Source of the DNA: Desarmillaria ectypa
Lineage: Eukaryota > Basidiomycota > Agaricomycetes > Agaricales > Physalacriaceae
Assembly (NCBI GenBank): GCA_030407005.1
Contig: JAUDYN010000004.1
Span: 248,001-312,000, forward strand
Reading direction: 5' to 3'
DNA: 64,000 bases
A program made the position numbers and the translations under genes. The notes beneath the pieces are model-generated. The model was not told the DNA's origin and did no database searches. It worked only from the letters and a program-made list of their open reading frames with translations. Shown here one piece after another: positions 48,450-58,457 of this stretch; position 1 is the first letter of the stretch, and each line of letters opens with the position of its first letter.

Positions 48450-49526
48450 TCACCAGAATCTTGGGACGGGACCAGGGATGAAATCTACCGAAGCTCTCCA
48501 AATGCCATTTTGGATCCACATTTTGCAGCCGAAGAATCGTCTATGACCGCCCAATAAGTCCGACCTCACATATCCTTCATATGGCTGCATACCTGCCGTG
48601 TCGCGCAGCCTGGAACGCCGCGATTCATCAAGTCTCCTCCGATTGATAGGCGTCGAAAGGACCATAGCAATATCCCTTTGGTTAAGCGGCTGTAGAAGAT
48701 AATCATGTATCTTTTCGAGTATCCTGTGAACAGTGGGTAGGTTGGGGTCGTCTACGATGATGGGACCCCAGCGGTCATGCGACATCCAGAAACCGAGGCA
48801 TTCGTGTGTTGACGTAAAGTAGATACGACGTACGGTTGGAGGTGCACATGCGGCCTCCATATAATGAGGGTATTGTACAATGCCTTTTCCTGGTAAGTAT
48901 CGCGCCCTGGAGGGTGGATAAATAATGTCCCACTGCAAAGAGGATGTATGAATGAAGCCATTGGCATCCGTAGGATTAGGGTGGTAGTGCTGCTGCAGAT
49001 GTGGGTGAAATGTATGGATCGCATCGTCCGGACGGGGGGCATTAAGTGCTGGCGTTGGATAGGGACTCGCAGGAATAGTATGCCCATGATATAGACGGCG
49101 AGGTACACCTTGAGGTAGAAACGGGTCTGGGAGTTCGAACCCAGCATGTGGGATTACAGGTGATGCGATGGAAGACGCTGAAGAATCGGGGATCACTGGG
49201 GTTCCGGTGTCTGATGAAGGCGTATAAGGTACTGGCTCTGGGAGACCATGCCTTTGACTATCCCGATGGTGAGCATTCCAGTGATGATAAATATTTCGAC
49301 GATATGGGGTAGAAGAAGAAGAGGCGGAACCATAACCGCTATCGCTCCAGTCGCTACTAGAGTCACTACTATGACTTGACTGGGAGCTTGACCTGGAAGA
49401 CAGTGATGATGAGGCATTGGACATGGCACTGCTATTGAGTGGTAATATGTCATATATATGGGTACGACCGCGTTCTATGGGACGGCCCATGCCCGAATAT
49501 CCTCTAAAGCTGACGCGTTGAGCCAT
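48450..49526 (-). CDS. DUF6699-like agaric protein
   Basis: Intronless gene for 358 residues starting at ATG 49526 (MAQRVSFRGYSGMGRPIERG). The N-terminal half is disordered and almost only Ser, Tyr, His and Pro, with a serine run SSSLSSRSSSQSSHSSDSSS. The C-terminal half is folded: SLQWDIIYPPSRARYL (about 48895-48945), APPTVRRIYFTSTHECLGFW, WGPIIVDDPNLPTVHRILEK, YEGYVRSDLLGGHRRFFGCK and a final IWRASVDFIPGPVPRFW. This pattern (WD opening, W-P-I/V-V strand, DxLxG...FxG end) agrees with DUF6699, a domain common in agaricomycetes with no known function. No signal peptide or membrane helix is present. The assignment is by memory of the pattern, so moderately firm. Confidence 0.75.
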   Translation of the reverse strand: MAQRVSFRGYSGMGRPIERGRTHIYDILPLNSSAMSNASSSLSSRSSSQSSHSSDSSSDWSDSGYGSASSSSTPYRRNIYHHWNAHHRDSQRHGLPEPVPYTPSSDTGTPVIPDSSASSIASPVIPHAGFELPDPFLPQGVPRRLYHGHTIPASPYPTPALNAPRPDDAIHTFHPHLQQHYHPNPTDANGFIHTSSLQWDIIYPPSRARYLPGKGIVQYPHYMEAACAPPTVRRIYFTSTHECLGFWMSHDRWGPIIVDDPNLPTVHRILEKIHDYLLQPLNQRDIAMVLSTPINRRRLDESRRSRLRDTAGMQPYEGYVRSDLLGGHRRFFGCKMWIQNGIWRASVDFIPGPVPRFW

Positions 49527-49562
49527 CGTTAATGAAGATATCTGACCACTGTCCGACGGTAT

Positions 49563-49823
49563 TCAAGTCGCCACAGAGCGAAAGCAAATCCCAAGGATGA
49601 GACGTAGATGGTTTGGATTCAATAAAAGCCATGCCTGGTATTTATCTCTTCTCAGCGCTAAGGTAGTACAATAGCTAGAGGCCAATGCTAAAACAAAAGG
49701 TCGAAGAACAATAAAGTATGAGTGACCTACTGTGCGACGTAGAACGAAGATGCCACGATAGAGGACAAGGCTATCGAGGAGAACAAAGGCACCTCCTAGA
49801 GATCTAGACGTGATGGTGGCCAT
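49563..49823 (-). CDS. Small hydrophobic open frame, doubtful
   Basis: ATG 49823 opens 86 codons (MATITSRSLGGAFVLLDSLV) rich in Leu, Arg and aromatic residues with two hydrophobic stretches. It lies between the DUF6699-like gene and a solo LTR whose own promoter would read across it. There is no homology I recognise, and it may be chance. Confidence 0.2.
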   Translation of the reverse strand: MATITSRSLGGAFVLLDSLVLYRGIFVLRRTVGHSYFIVLRPFVLALASSYCTTLALRRDKYQAWLLLNPNHLRLILGICFRSVAT

Positions 49824-49975
49824 CGTTGTTCTTGGAAAAGCAGAGCGTCGTCCGGGCCGGGGCCGGAGGATATTAATGTCAGGTGCACGTGAGCTTCGCC
49901 ACGCTCATTACGACGCGTTTGCCCGCGACTGGCGGGGCAGCCGGTCACTTGCGTGCATTCATGTTGCATGCCAAA

Positions 49976-50625
49976 TGTTAGGAATCTGCCGAAATCAGGA
50001 TATGAGAGTGAGGGGTGACAAGTGATGATCGAAGCGAGGTAGGATATGTTATAAAGATATATGTCGTTAGAGAATAGAATGGATTCCGGCAAGGGTTCGT
50101 GAGGAGACCTGAGAGGTCCGGTTTGCGAGGTAAAGGGGTCAGTAAGTGCGAAGCAGTTACTGTAGGAAGCAGCCGGTGAGCGCGGAGCTATTACGGGCTG
50201 TAGGTGAAGACAAGCGCTAGGCGTAGTCTTCGGATTGGTGTCGGAAAGCGCTTGGCATATCCAACGAGTTGTTCAGCAAGCGCTAGGCGTAACTAACGAA
50301 GTTTCTGACAAGCGCTAGGCGTAGTCAGGAAGCGAGGAGATTGGCAAGCGCTAGGCGTAACCGATCAGATGCTTAGTTCACACAATGAAGTGGACTTGAA
50401 GATGAGTAGATTGATTCTATTTTTACAATGTTACAGATGGTATTTATATACGAAAAGGCTCGAGTCATGAATATTCTACAATGTTCTATTATATTCTAGT
50501 ATGGGCAAGAAGAATAGAGAAAGTAAGAGAAAATTATGTGTGAGTCACTGCTAGGACCGAGAACGCCGAGTGTAGGCATGCGTTGACTCATGCACCAAGT
50601 TTACGGATACGCAAGATCCATAACA
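49976..50625 (-). mobile_element. Solo LTR, long family (copy D)
   Basis: A 650-bp element, bounded on the plus strand by TGTTA (49976) and TAACA (to 50625), flanked by a perfect 5-bp target duplication CCAAA (49971-49975 and 50626-50630). It is an inverted relative of 11823-12296, sharing the opening tgttatggat, a 31-bp identical stretch at 50357-50387 and the same tandem array. On the minus strand a TATA-like cgtatataaata at about 50440-50453 sets transcription towards the DUF6699-like gene. No internal retroelement genes are attached, so it is a solo LTR. It is 176 bp longer than copy C, so the two represent diverged subfamilies or indel variants. Confidence 0.88.
50211..50362 (-). repeat. 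Tandem repeat inside LTR copy D
   Basis: Five units of 32-36 bp with the core caagcgctaggcgta on the plus strand (at about 50211, 50245, 50277, 50309 and 50345); the second is degenerate. They are the reverse complement of the four units at 12054-12180. Confidence 0.85.
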
Positions 50626-50630
50626 CCAAA

Positions 50631-51300
50631 TCATTCACGTCTTCTTCTGCAATAGCATTAAATTTCAGGAATCGTGATGACATTGATGAGCCGCAGACTC
50701 TTCCTCAGTGTGGGCCTTGAAATGAATTGTGGAGAACCAGTAATCATAGCTTTGAGATTATCTTGTTATAATTGCATAGCTGGACTCAAACGAAGTGAGT
50801 GACAAAAATGTTACATCTGTGGCAGAAGCGACATAGGGCTGCCTACAAAACATACTAGCTTATATACTACGAAATGATAAATTCTCTCGGAAAATTGAAA
50901 TGAATGAACACGTAAGTGAATCCACACGAGAACCCAAACGCAACAGTCGTCGCCATGCGAGACTCATAACCTCACGTAACTTTCCCTCTCGCGGAGCAAA
51001 TGTTTCTTGGCGAAAGAGGTCGTCAGATGCTGAAATGGTAGATACACATGAGGATCCGCCCTCTGGTTCTTGCCAAATGAATCTGATACACATGTGGACA
51101 CACTTTGAATAGTGCCGTCTTGGCGAGCCACCGGTATCCCTAAGGCGCGGGTGCTTGCATCCCAGGATAATTAATAAAGGCACTCCGAGTCAATCAGGTT
51201 ATGCTTCATTCTTGGTAATGTCATGCAGACAGATATTGTACAAAAAATCCTGCGGGCATGGGCCATAACCCATATCCTCAGCAGAAACACGTACAACCTA
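50631..51300. other. Spacer, nothing recognised
   Basis: Between the solo LTR and the first LysM gene. Open frames at 50860-51183 (-) and 50900-51112 (+) have no domain. Confidence 0.4.
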
Positions 51301-51775
51301 TTAAAATTCAGTACTTTTGACACAGAAACAATTCAATGACTTATAACCTACATAGTCAATATCAAGATTCGCGCAGTTATCATAAATATTCCTGCACGTA
51401 AAAACGCCAAGGTAAATGCCTTCCGCAGCGGTAATACTAATGCAGGTATCTCCAGCAACAACGGCATGGGTCTCGGTACAGTCTTGGTCAACGATCCCTA
51501 GACAAATCACTGTTACCTGACCCGGTTGTAAATTGTCGTAGTTTTCATCAATCGCGGTGTTCACACGCGCGAGCTGGTAGCTACAGACCGACATGAGGCT
51601 GATTGAAACAAGGAATGAGAGGAACGACACCATACTTGGAAACACCCTGCACAGTGCAAATACTATCACAAGAGTATCCTATGACAACGGTGTAGTTGCG
51701 ATTGCAGTCCTCTTAGGCTGCGCTGAGGTTGAAGATGGCAGTGAGAAGGAGAGAAAAAGTGGAAGTGAAGAACAT
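51301..51775 (-). pseudogene. LysM secreted protein gene with nonsense codon
   Basis: Degraded member of the local LysM family (chitin-oligomer-binding secreted proteins). ATG 51775 opens a good signal peptide (MFFTSTFSLLLTAIFNLSAA), but codon 21 is TAA (51713-51715) exactly where the paralogues have CAA for Gln. The next residues EDCNRNYTVVIGYSCDSI align with SDCAGEYTVVAGDTCNSI of the copy at 57448, with AGDTC changed to IGYSC. After an intron comes YQLARVNTAIDENYDNLQPG (about 51540-51600) and a second LysM, LGIVDQDCTETHAVVAGDTC. Its C-terminal half differs from the ANNPNVD...IYPGE pattern. A TATA box and leader like those of the copy at 57448 remain. It is probably a recent pseudogene, unless the stop is read through or the base is a sequencing error. 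Confidence 0.8.
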
Positions 51776-51811
51776 GTCTTGGTAGCTGACGAAAGACAAC
51801 GATATGCCTGT

Positions 51812-51823
51812 CCTTTTTATACG
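51812..51823 (-). promoter_or_regulatory. TATA box of the LysM pseudogene
   Basis: The minus strand reads acgtataaaaagg about 40 bp before the ATG. It is followed by the leader tgtctttcgtcag shared with the LysM gene at 57448. Confidence 0.6.
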
Positions 51824-53268
51824 TGAAAAGACAAGTTCAGGCAGCTCGTGAAGTCATGGAATGACCACCTTGCAGGATGCAAGCATACGTGGAGGGTAAT
51901 TTGCACCCAAGACAGGACAACGGTACCCAGAAAGTTCTGCAAGACGATTCCGGACACCATAATACATTCATTAACTCAGATGTTTGCCGTACAACTTCTC
52001 CACGAGGCATGAAGCCGGAGAAGTGGGAAAACTACCCTCACGAGACCTGGAGATGTCGATGGAAGAATTATTCTACAGCAATAGTACAGCTAAAAGAGGT
52101 CACATCGTTCTTCCAAAGCACATCAGCTGAGGCAGCGAAGATACGAATACGGCCAAGGAAACTCAAGTTGTTAAACAAGTGGCTTCATCCAGTCACCGAT
52201 ATATTGAAGGCAATGTCGTCGGTCACGTTCGAATATGCCTGGAAATAATTTGGAGCCGTTAGTGCGCTAGCAGTCCACTAGCCATAATTCATTCGAGCTC
52301 GTTGTTCAGGAGGAAGCGAATTATTACATAAGACATCAAGTTGACCAAAATGGGCTTCGTAGCACGTGATTATACATGCCTCTATTCGGGCCGATTCGGC
52401 AGACAATATGGTTTGCGTTCTCCTACGATTGTTAGCCCAACTTGCTATAACATAGCTGGGAGATATTTGCCATCCGTGAACACTTTGCATCTGAACTCCA
52501 ATAATTTTATGACAATCGTTGGTCGGAATTCCTGGAAAATCAGACATCTGGGAAACTATGTTGAACTGGCGATGCCCACCAATTCGACGGCTGACTGATC
52601 CGCTACTAACGTTGATCGCTATATCTCACAAAAGTAACGGCAATCCTACAGCAGGAACAATGCAAGCAAGCTACGAGGCCTGGCATAGTATCTTGGCCCT
52701 CTTGATATTCTTCTGCGAGGATTCTCCGGCACCAACATGAACACGACGCTGATCCTCTCTGGCCGTAATGATAGGAACATTGCTTTGCTTTATGCCCAAC
52801 AAGACCACTTTGACTTGCAAGATACCATGGTCGTTAAAACTTCTCATACGTGGGCCACTTGGACCGTGCTAGAGATGTTTCTCTCCAGAACTATCGTAGA
52901 ATTATTTATATAATATATGTCCACCTTAATGACTTACGCTACTTACAAAGGTTGTCCTTTGTCTCTCCTCTCCATAGTCCATGCTGTGTGCTTCTCAGCT
53001 GAAGAGCGTCGAGAAATGTAAAAATATGAGGACAGGTATGTAACTTCACTTTGTCAACACGGAAATATGGTACGAAGGAGTTCTTGCCAGTCCTAGAGGA
53101 ACTGAAGAAGACGTGAAAATCACCTGTTACCTAGCTTAGCTTCGTTTGATTTTCCCGTTCAAAATAACAACAACAATATTCATTCAAATTTGGTATATAT
53201 GTAAGAAAAAGCTAAGACCATGGAGCCCTCAAACAACGCGGGGTTGGTTCCTTCAAATCTCACCCGTC
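51824..53268. other. 1.4-kb spacer, nothing recognised
   Basis: Frames at 51877-52248 (+) and 52278-52547 (-) exist but have no domain, repeats or clear splice structure. Confidence 0.35.
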
Positions 53269-53835
53269 TTACACGTATACGTCTTTAGGTGCGACGCACA
53301 GGACCTAAACATGGTTAGCTCTGTACAAAATCTTTTTAATAACTCAGACTTACCTCTCCTGGATAGATATTAGCGCAGGTCGCATCCACGTTGGGATTGT
53401 TAGCCAACATAACGTCGTAGGTGGTGCCCTCGGCAGCGGCAATGGCTACGCAGTTATCCCCCGAAACGACAACGTGAGTGTCCGTGCAATCTTGGCCGAT
53501 AATGCCTAGACAGAGGACCTTTGATAACGGAAAACTCAGTACGCAGTTGCCGGGATGTTATGGGAAAAGTACCTCGCCCAAAGCCAAGTTGGTACATCCT
53601 ACATTGATGTTGGTGTTCACCGAAGCGAGCTGATAGCTGAATCACCAAGTCATGGCAATCAGTAGGTGAGAAAATAAATGAGAGGTACTTACGTAGAAGA
53701 GTTCTGTGCAGCTGAAATCGCGTCGCAGGTGTCACCAAGATGAACGGTGTAATTACGAGCACAATTGTTCACTTGGGCAGCGCCAAAGTGGGATCCTGCG
53801 ACGAAGAAGAGAGCAAGACCAGTGATGATGAACAT
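53269..53835 (-). CDS. Two-LysM secreted protein
   Basis: Small secreted protein with two LysM motifs, a type that binds chitin oligomers and, in plant-associated fungi, hides them from host receptors. I choose ATG 53835 (MFIITGLALFFVAGSHFGAAQ), because the upstream ATG at 53883 lies only about 16 bp from the TATA box; the upstream start would add 16 residues. LysM 1 is NCARNYTVHLGDTCDAISAA (about 53710-53770). A linker exon gives YQLASVNTNINVGCTNLALG (about 53575-53637). LysM 2 is CTDTHVVVSGDNCVAIAAAE with ANNPNVDATCANIYPGE (about 53350-53500). After a last intron come VLCVAPKDVYV and the stop at 53269. All exons join in frame; the second LysM keeps the GDxC, NP and C...Y features. Expression conditions are unknown. 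Confidence 0.88.
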
Positions 53836-53897
53836 ATTGATGAAGAAAGGTAATAGGAACTGGAGGAGAACCTGGTGAAACATGGCGACGTATCCCT

Positions 53898-53908
53898 CCT
53901 TTTATACC
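53898..53908 (-). promoter_or_regulatory. TATA box of the two-LysM gene
   Basis: The minus strand reads gggtataaaagg. Its position, 63 bp before ATG 53835, is a reason to prefer that start to the ATG at 53883. Confidence 0.55.
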
Positions 53909-54712
53909 CCAAAGGTCTGACTCGCTATTCGGTGGGAAACACACACTCGGCGGGATAGTGTGCCCGCTTTACGGAATTCGTTGGCGGGGGACGCGTGTGC
54001 ATCAGACGGTGCCGAGTGTAATGACGAAAAGCATAACGTTCTCCCAAAGGACGGTGCCAGAATGTCTCGTTTATGAGAGCAACCAGGCCTTGCCATCAGC
54101 CCCGGTGATCTACCTAGTCGCAAGATCAGCTTCATCGAGTCACAAAATCGAAAAATTCTCATGGTGAGGTACAAGGAGTAAGCCGCCATTCCCGAACGAC
54201 GCGAAAATTTACGCGTTAGAATTTCTGATCAGAAAGAGGAGGGACTCGTGATAGTTTGAATAACGAACGTCCTGCTGCCAGCAATTGTGCGGGGTCACCG
54301 TCAAACGCGAACGCAGGTTCCAGGCTGCCCGGAGATGATTGTCAGTCGATGGCCCTGACCCACGCATACTGTTTCTATTTTAGGGCACTGGTCCCGGGAA
54401 AGATTTTTCAATCCATTCGAGTCAAGACAAGTCTTTCTAGGAACAAACGCCAAATGTCCTAGTTTAGATGGGAAGTATAGCCACGCGACGCCCAACATGA
54501 TTTCAGTTTCATAGGCATGAAGACTTGAGAAGGAATGACTGTACGCGAGTACGGTGTGGAGTTATGTATTCATTGATATATAGAGACCGAAGAGCTACAG
54601 AGGAATTCTCCAGAAGCTTCACCATCCGACCTCCAGCGCTACATGGCCGTCAAAGGGACCGAAACTGCCTCAGTCAATCAAAAGGACGACAGGTAGAGAC
54701 TGACTCACGTAC
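53909..54712. other. Spacer, nothing recognised
   Basis: Promoter side of the LysM gene and 3' side of the small secreted protein gene; no gene seen. Confidence 0.4.
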
Positions 54713-55145
54713 CTAGGAGCATGCGAAAGAGCTAGCCTGTTCATTGAATCCCGTCCCTACAAGGGTAGCATATTCCTTAGTGACCTGGAAGGTCGTCCCG
54801 GTGCAGTTCACACCGCTTAGTATTGTCTTAGTCTCAAGTACCCAGTGTGAGTCATGGCTAATGTACGTACCTGTAGAATGTGCACACTGTTGCAGCATCT
54901 GGGAGGATAGAGGAGACGGCCTTATTCCAGGAGTCTCCGGCCGCGAAGGAGATGCAGGTGCCTGCTTCTGCAGAGACGTAGGCGCACGATCCTTGGAAGC
55001 TAGGTTCGACGCAGAAGTATACACCGGCAGGCTGGAGTTTAAGATGAGGGGAGATCAACTAGACGGAGGAGTTGCTCACCGCTGCATACGCGAGGGACAG
55101 GGTGGAGAGGATGAAGGCCGTAGCGGATTTGGAATTGAAGTGCAT
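54713..55145 (-). CDS. Small secreted cysteine-rich protein, crystallin-like
   Basis: Start ATG 55145 with a signal peptide (MHFNSKSATAFILSTLSLAYAA). Exon 2 (about 54885-55030) reads PAGVYFCVEPSFQGSCAYVS, then AGTCISFAAGDSWNKAVSSI and DAATVCTFY. After an intron exon 3 reads GVNCTGTTFQVTKEYATL and ends NEQASSFACS at 54713. The order (V-Y-F-C, F-x-G-x-C, C-I, SS-I-x-P-D, C-x-x-Y, C-x-G) looks like a beta/gamma-crystallin fold as in some fungal secreted proteins and I36-type inhibitors. Cysteines, about six in the mature part, are spaced for disulfides. It lies between LysM genes and could be co-used with them; no function is proven. Confidence 0.72.
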
Positions 55146-57397
55146 GTTGACCGATGTGAGGTATTGTTCGACGATAGCAAAAGTCTCTTTATAACAATAT
55201 GCCAAAGCATGGAAGGACCAGGTGTGTTCAGGCTGTCTGTCGGTGGATGATATATTGATGTATCGCTGGCTGGATAGTGCCTACGAGCGCTATACCGGAC
55301 ATTTGGATATCATCCGAGAAGTTCATTGATCAATGCGAAAGGTGCAATCAGCCTGTCAGAATATTTGTCACAGAATGTATACAGCGCTAAAGACGAAGTT
55401 TTGTGATACTAGAAGCGCGGATGAGGGCGCCTAATCTTCACATGAAGGAGGGCTGAAAGCAGGCATGCACCAGAAAGTCTGAGCAAGATTTCTGGATGAG
55501 TTGTGTGCGCTTGAAAAACGCAGGCCACATCGGTAGCGCCACGTCTCGAGCAGCTACGTTCAACCTGATCGCAAGCCAAGCCATAGTCGCAGAGTCGAAG
55601 GAGTTGCACACGGTCCCGATGATAACGGAGACGCGTCGTCGAATCAAAAAAGAATACTGATGAACGTTCCTGACTTCTGGCTCGTTTCTGAGTAAGCCTA
55701 GTTTGACACTGAGGGCATGCGATGGGAGAGCAACGCATCCGCATTTCACCGTTCTGGAGGTCACTCTGATTGTCCACGACAATAGATAATGTCAGATTCC
55801 TGTGTCTTGACACAATGCTACATTCTCGGACAGAAGAGTTTGTGTTACATATGCCGTGGAGGCAGTGCTCCTCTTCTTCAGCTTCTTGCTCCATACCTGT
55901 ATATATCACATATCGTGAGACTGTCTGTACTCTGGTATCATTACAGCATCTCGGTTCACGGTCTGTCTTCTTGCAATAGCCCATGAACGTTAAATGTGCG
56001 CCTCAGTTCCTCTAGAACTAGTAAGAGTTTCTTAGAATTGTTCTGCGATTATCACTGAATCACGCCACATACCGCTCCTCATCTTTTTCCAATTTTTCGG
56101 CGAGCTCTTCAGCTGAGGGATGTATTGCATGGGAACCACAGAGACAAAGTCTATCCAAGCCACAGATATTGGGACAGTGATAGCCTGTCGGAGAGAGAAG
56201 GCAAATTTATCATGGTCTTCCATCTTATCGTTCACATGTAGCCACGAATCCGCTATCGCGGTATCAGCAATGTAGGAACCTCTAAGTCAGGAGCATTGAC
56301 TTACTCCATAAAAATAATTCTACAATTGTTCTAGAGAGAAATGTCTCTTGCACGGTCCACGTAGCGCGGTTGCGAGAAGGTTTTACGAGGGGGGTATCTT
56401 CAGAGCCAGAGCTATCTTGTGTACAAGGGGAAGACTTGTTTCTGCTAGACATTGTAAACTAGGGAAGGTGGCCGTTGTTTTCAAGAAGTTGTGGGGCAGT
56501 GGAGAGAAACATCGAGACAACATCAAGAGGCGCCTGGATGCTGTACCAAGCCTCGTGGTTTACTCGTGTTACTGTGTTCCTGCTGCGAGATTGTTGTTAT
56601 TTTCGTGGGAGGTATCACGGCAATCCATGTTAGTAGGCGCCTCGGGTCGGTTGGTCGATTGTCGATTTTGTGGTGCGTCCTCAGCGAGTGATATTCGTGC
56701 GTAATTTTCTTGACATTTACGTAATTTAGAACTCGCCTTCAACCGCATTTGGCCGAATTTGGGCGCCAATTTCCGTCCAAACCTTTCCTGGCTCACGACC
56801 AACAGCAAGGGCTTGGATAAATCGTGACCACATCAAATCACTGCAGGAATACCAACTGATTCAAAATTGTCTATGATCTATCGTCTCCTTAGAATCTGGT
56901 CGGCGACCTTTTGTTCAATTTGTGGGTGACTAATACGAACCCAGAGCCATTTATTCCTGGTATTGATATTCGCGCAGTCTCAACTGCTGTATTTTGGAGG
57001 AGAGATGCCTAGTACGTCTATGGATATACTCCGATTTTCTCTCATAAACCGGCCATAAAATAATGTATCCATCAACAATCCAGAACTCGTGCTGGTGGCC
57101 CTGAGCTTTCATGACTGGGATAATCCAGAATGCTCACACAGGAAGGGACTTCAGAATAGGTGCAAGAACTCAGCGGAGAACTTGTGCAAGAAATGTGTCT
57201 ATGCCAGTGGCCGTGTCCATTGAGCTCAGAATAGCCATCTTCGTACTTGACAACCCCGGACTCTTCTCGATATCGTGACCTTGCGATATGCGTGCGATTG
57301 ACCCCACGACATGTACTGACATCCCATGATATGGCTGTTCAATGGCTTCATGAGCCTACCTCCAGCACATTGTCTGACCACATTCGCTCGCTGTCTA
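55146..57397. other. 2.2-kb region without a firm gene
   Basis: A minus-strand frame at 55409-55984 is open for 191 codons from an ATG and contains CSPIACPQCQTRL, but a competing frame overlaps it and no family fits, so it is not called. Nothing is recognised in 56000-57390. Confidence 0.35.
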
Positions 57398-57409
57398 CGT
57401 ATAAAACGG
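57398..57409 (+). promoter_or_regulatory. TATA box of the third LysM gene
   Basis: cgtataaaacgg lies about 45 bp before ATG 57448; the leader shares tgtctttcgtcag with the pseudogene copy at 51775. Confidence 0.6.
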
Positions 57410-57447
57410 CGGACACTTCTGCACTGTCTTTCGTCAGTTCCAAAGAA

Positions 57448-57934
57448 ATGTTGTTCGCCCCCATTTTTTCTCTTCTCTTCGCTACTATTCTCAATCTTGG
57501 GGCTGCCCAGAGCGACTGTGCTGGCGAATATACAGTCGTCGCTGGAGACACTTGTAATAGCATTTCCACTGCGCAGAATGTTTCTACGTATAGTTTCGTT
57601 TCCCCTATTGCCTGCCGGGCTTATAGCGGTCTTTAGCTTCCAGCTCGCTCATGTGAATATAGTCATTGATGCCGCGTGCGACAATCTGCAAGTTGGTCAG
57701 GTACGTACACATCTCCGATTGCCTTTGCATACATGGCTAATGATCGGTTCTACAAAGGCGCTTTGCCTGGGGATTATTGGTCAAGATTGTAACAAGACCG
57801 ATATCGTCATGTCTGGAGATACTTGCAGTGGCATCGCCCTCGCGAATGACATTAGCCTCGCAATTCTTCTGGTCAACAATAAGAAGAACGTCAATGTGGC
57901 CTGTACGAACCTCTTGGTTGATACTGTACTGTGA
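57448..57934 (+). CDS. LysM secreted protein
   Basis: Third member of the local LysM family, on the opposite strand. ATG 57448 opens a signal peptide (MLFAPIFSLLFATILNLGAA) followed by QSDCAGEYTVVAGDTCNSIS (LysM 1). An intron (about 57591-57639) leads to FQLAHVNIVIDAACDNLQVG, and a second intron to ALCLGIIGQDCNKTDIVMSG and DTCSGIALANDISLAILLVN (LysM 2), then NNKKNVNVACTNLLVDT, with the stop near 57934. An alternative intron (gtactg...aatag) would give the same VL ending. NNKKNV replaces the usual NNPNV, and the IYPGE end is changed to LLVDT, so the second LysM is less canonical than in the copy at 53269. The predicted role is chitin binding outside the cell. Confidence 0.85.
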
Positions 57935-58398
57935 CAAACAAGCCATTGAATAGTTTTATGTCGACTGAATTTGAATAGGTCTTATGAGTAGCTTCCGGAA
58001 TAATTCCTTATACATGAGGGTCAAGAAAACGGGACCTTGAGCTGTAAAAGCAGACCCATTTGTACATTTACGTATGGCTAGCTTGAAGACCGAGGTGGCG
58101 TGAGCGTATTTGGTGCGTATGTCGTACCGATATGGCTGGGCGAGGCAGCGAGCGAACACGACTCCAACCTAGCACTGAATGAGTCTTTCAGTTACATTCT
58201 CAATAGACACCGTCGGATGACAGTTTGCGATGAATGAGGGGATTCCAGACGGTCTTGACTCTTGGCTATATCTCAAGAGTGTTCAGACAGATGTAGCATG
58301 CGAGTAGCGGGAGATTCGAGAAGATAAGTAATCTAATGAAAGACAGAATTATGAGACAGATCCAACTAGTGCCACTGTATCTAGATATCTACGGTTTA
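57935..58398. other. Spacer, nothing recognised
   Basis: 3' flank of the LysM gene; no coding or RNA signal seen. Confidence 0.4.
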
Positions 58399-58457
58399 GC
58401 GAGATGGTCGAGCGGTTAAGGCACCAGAATGCCGGTACATCTGCTCTAGTCTGGCGC
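58399..58457 (+). tRNA. tRNA-Leu-like fragment (pseudo-tRNA)
   Basis: agatggtcgagcggttaagg carries a good A-box (TGGTCGAGCGG) and a class II D-arm as in tRNA-Leu/Ser. It is followed by ccaga and, 21 bases later, tctgg, which could form an anticodon stem with an intron-containing loop. There is no GGTTCGAnnCC B-box, T-arm or matching acceptor strand downstream, so it is a truncated, presumably dead, tRNA gene. Confidence 0.45.

Noticed and set aside
55409..55984. 191-codon minus-strand frame with a CPxC-like CPQCQ motif
   Set aside because: An overlapping frame on the same strand is nearly as long, there is no second zinc pair and no family fits; likely chance.
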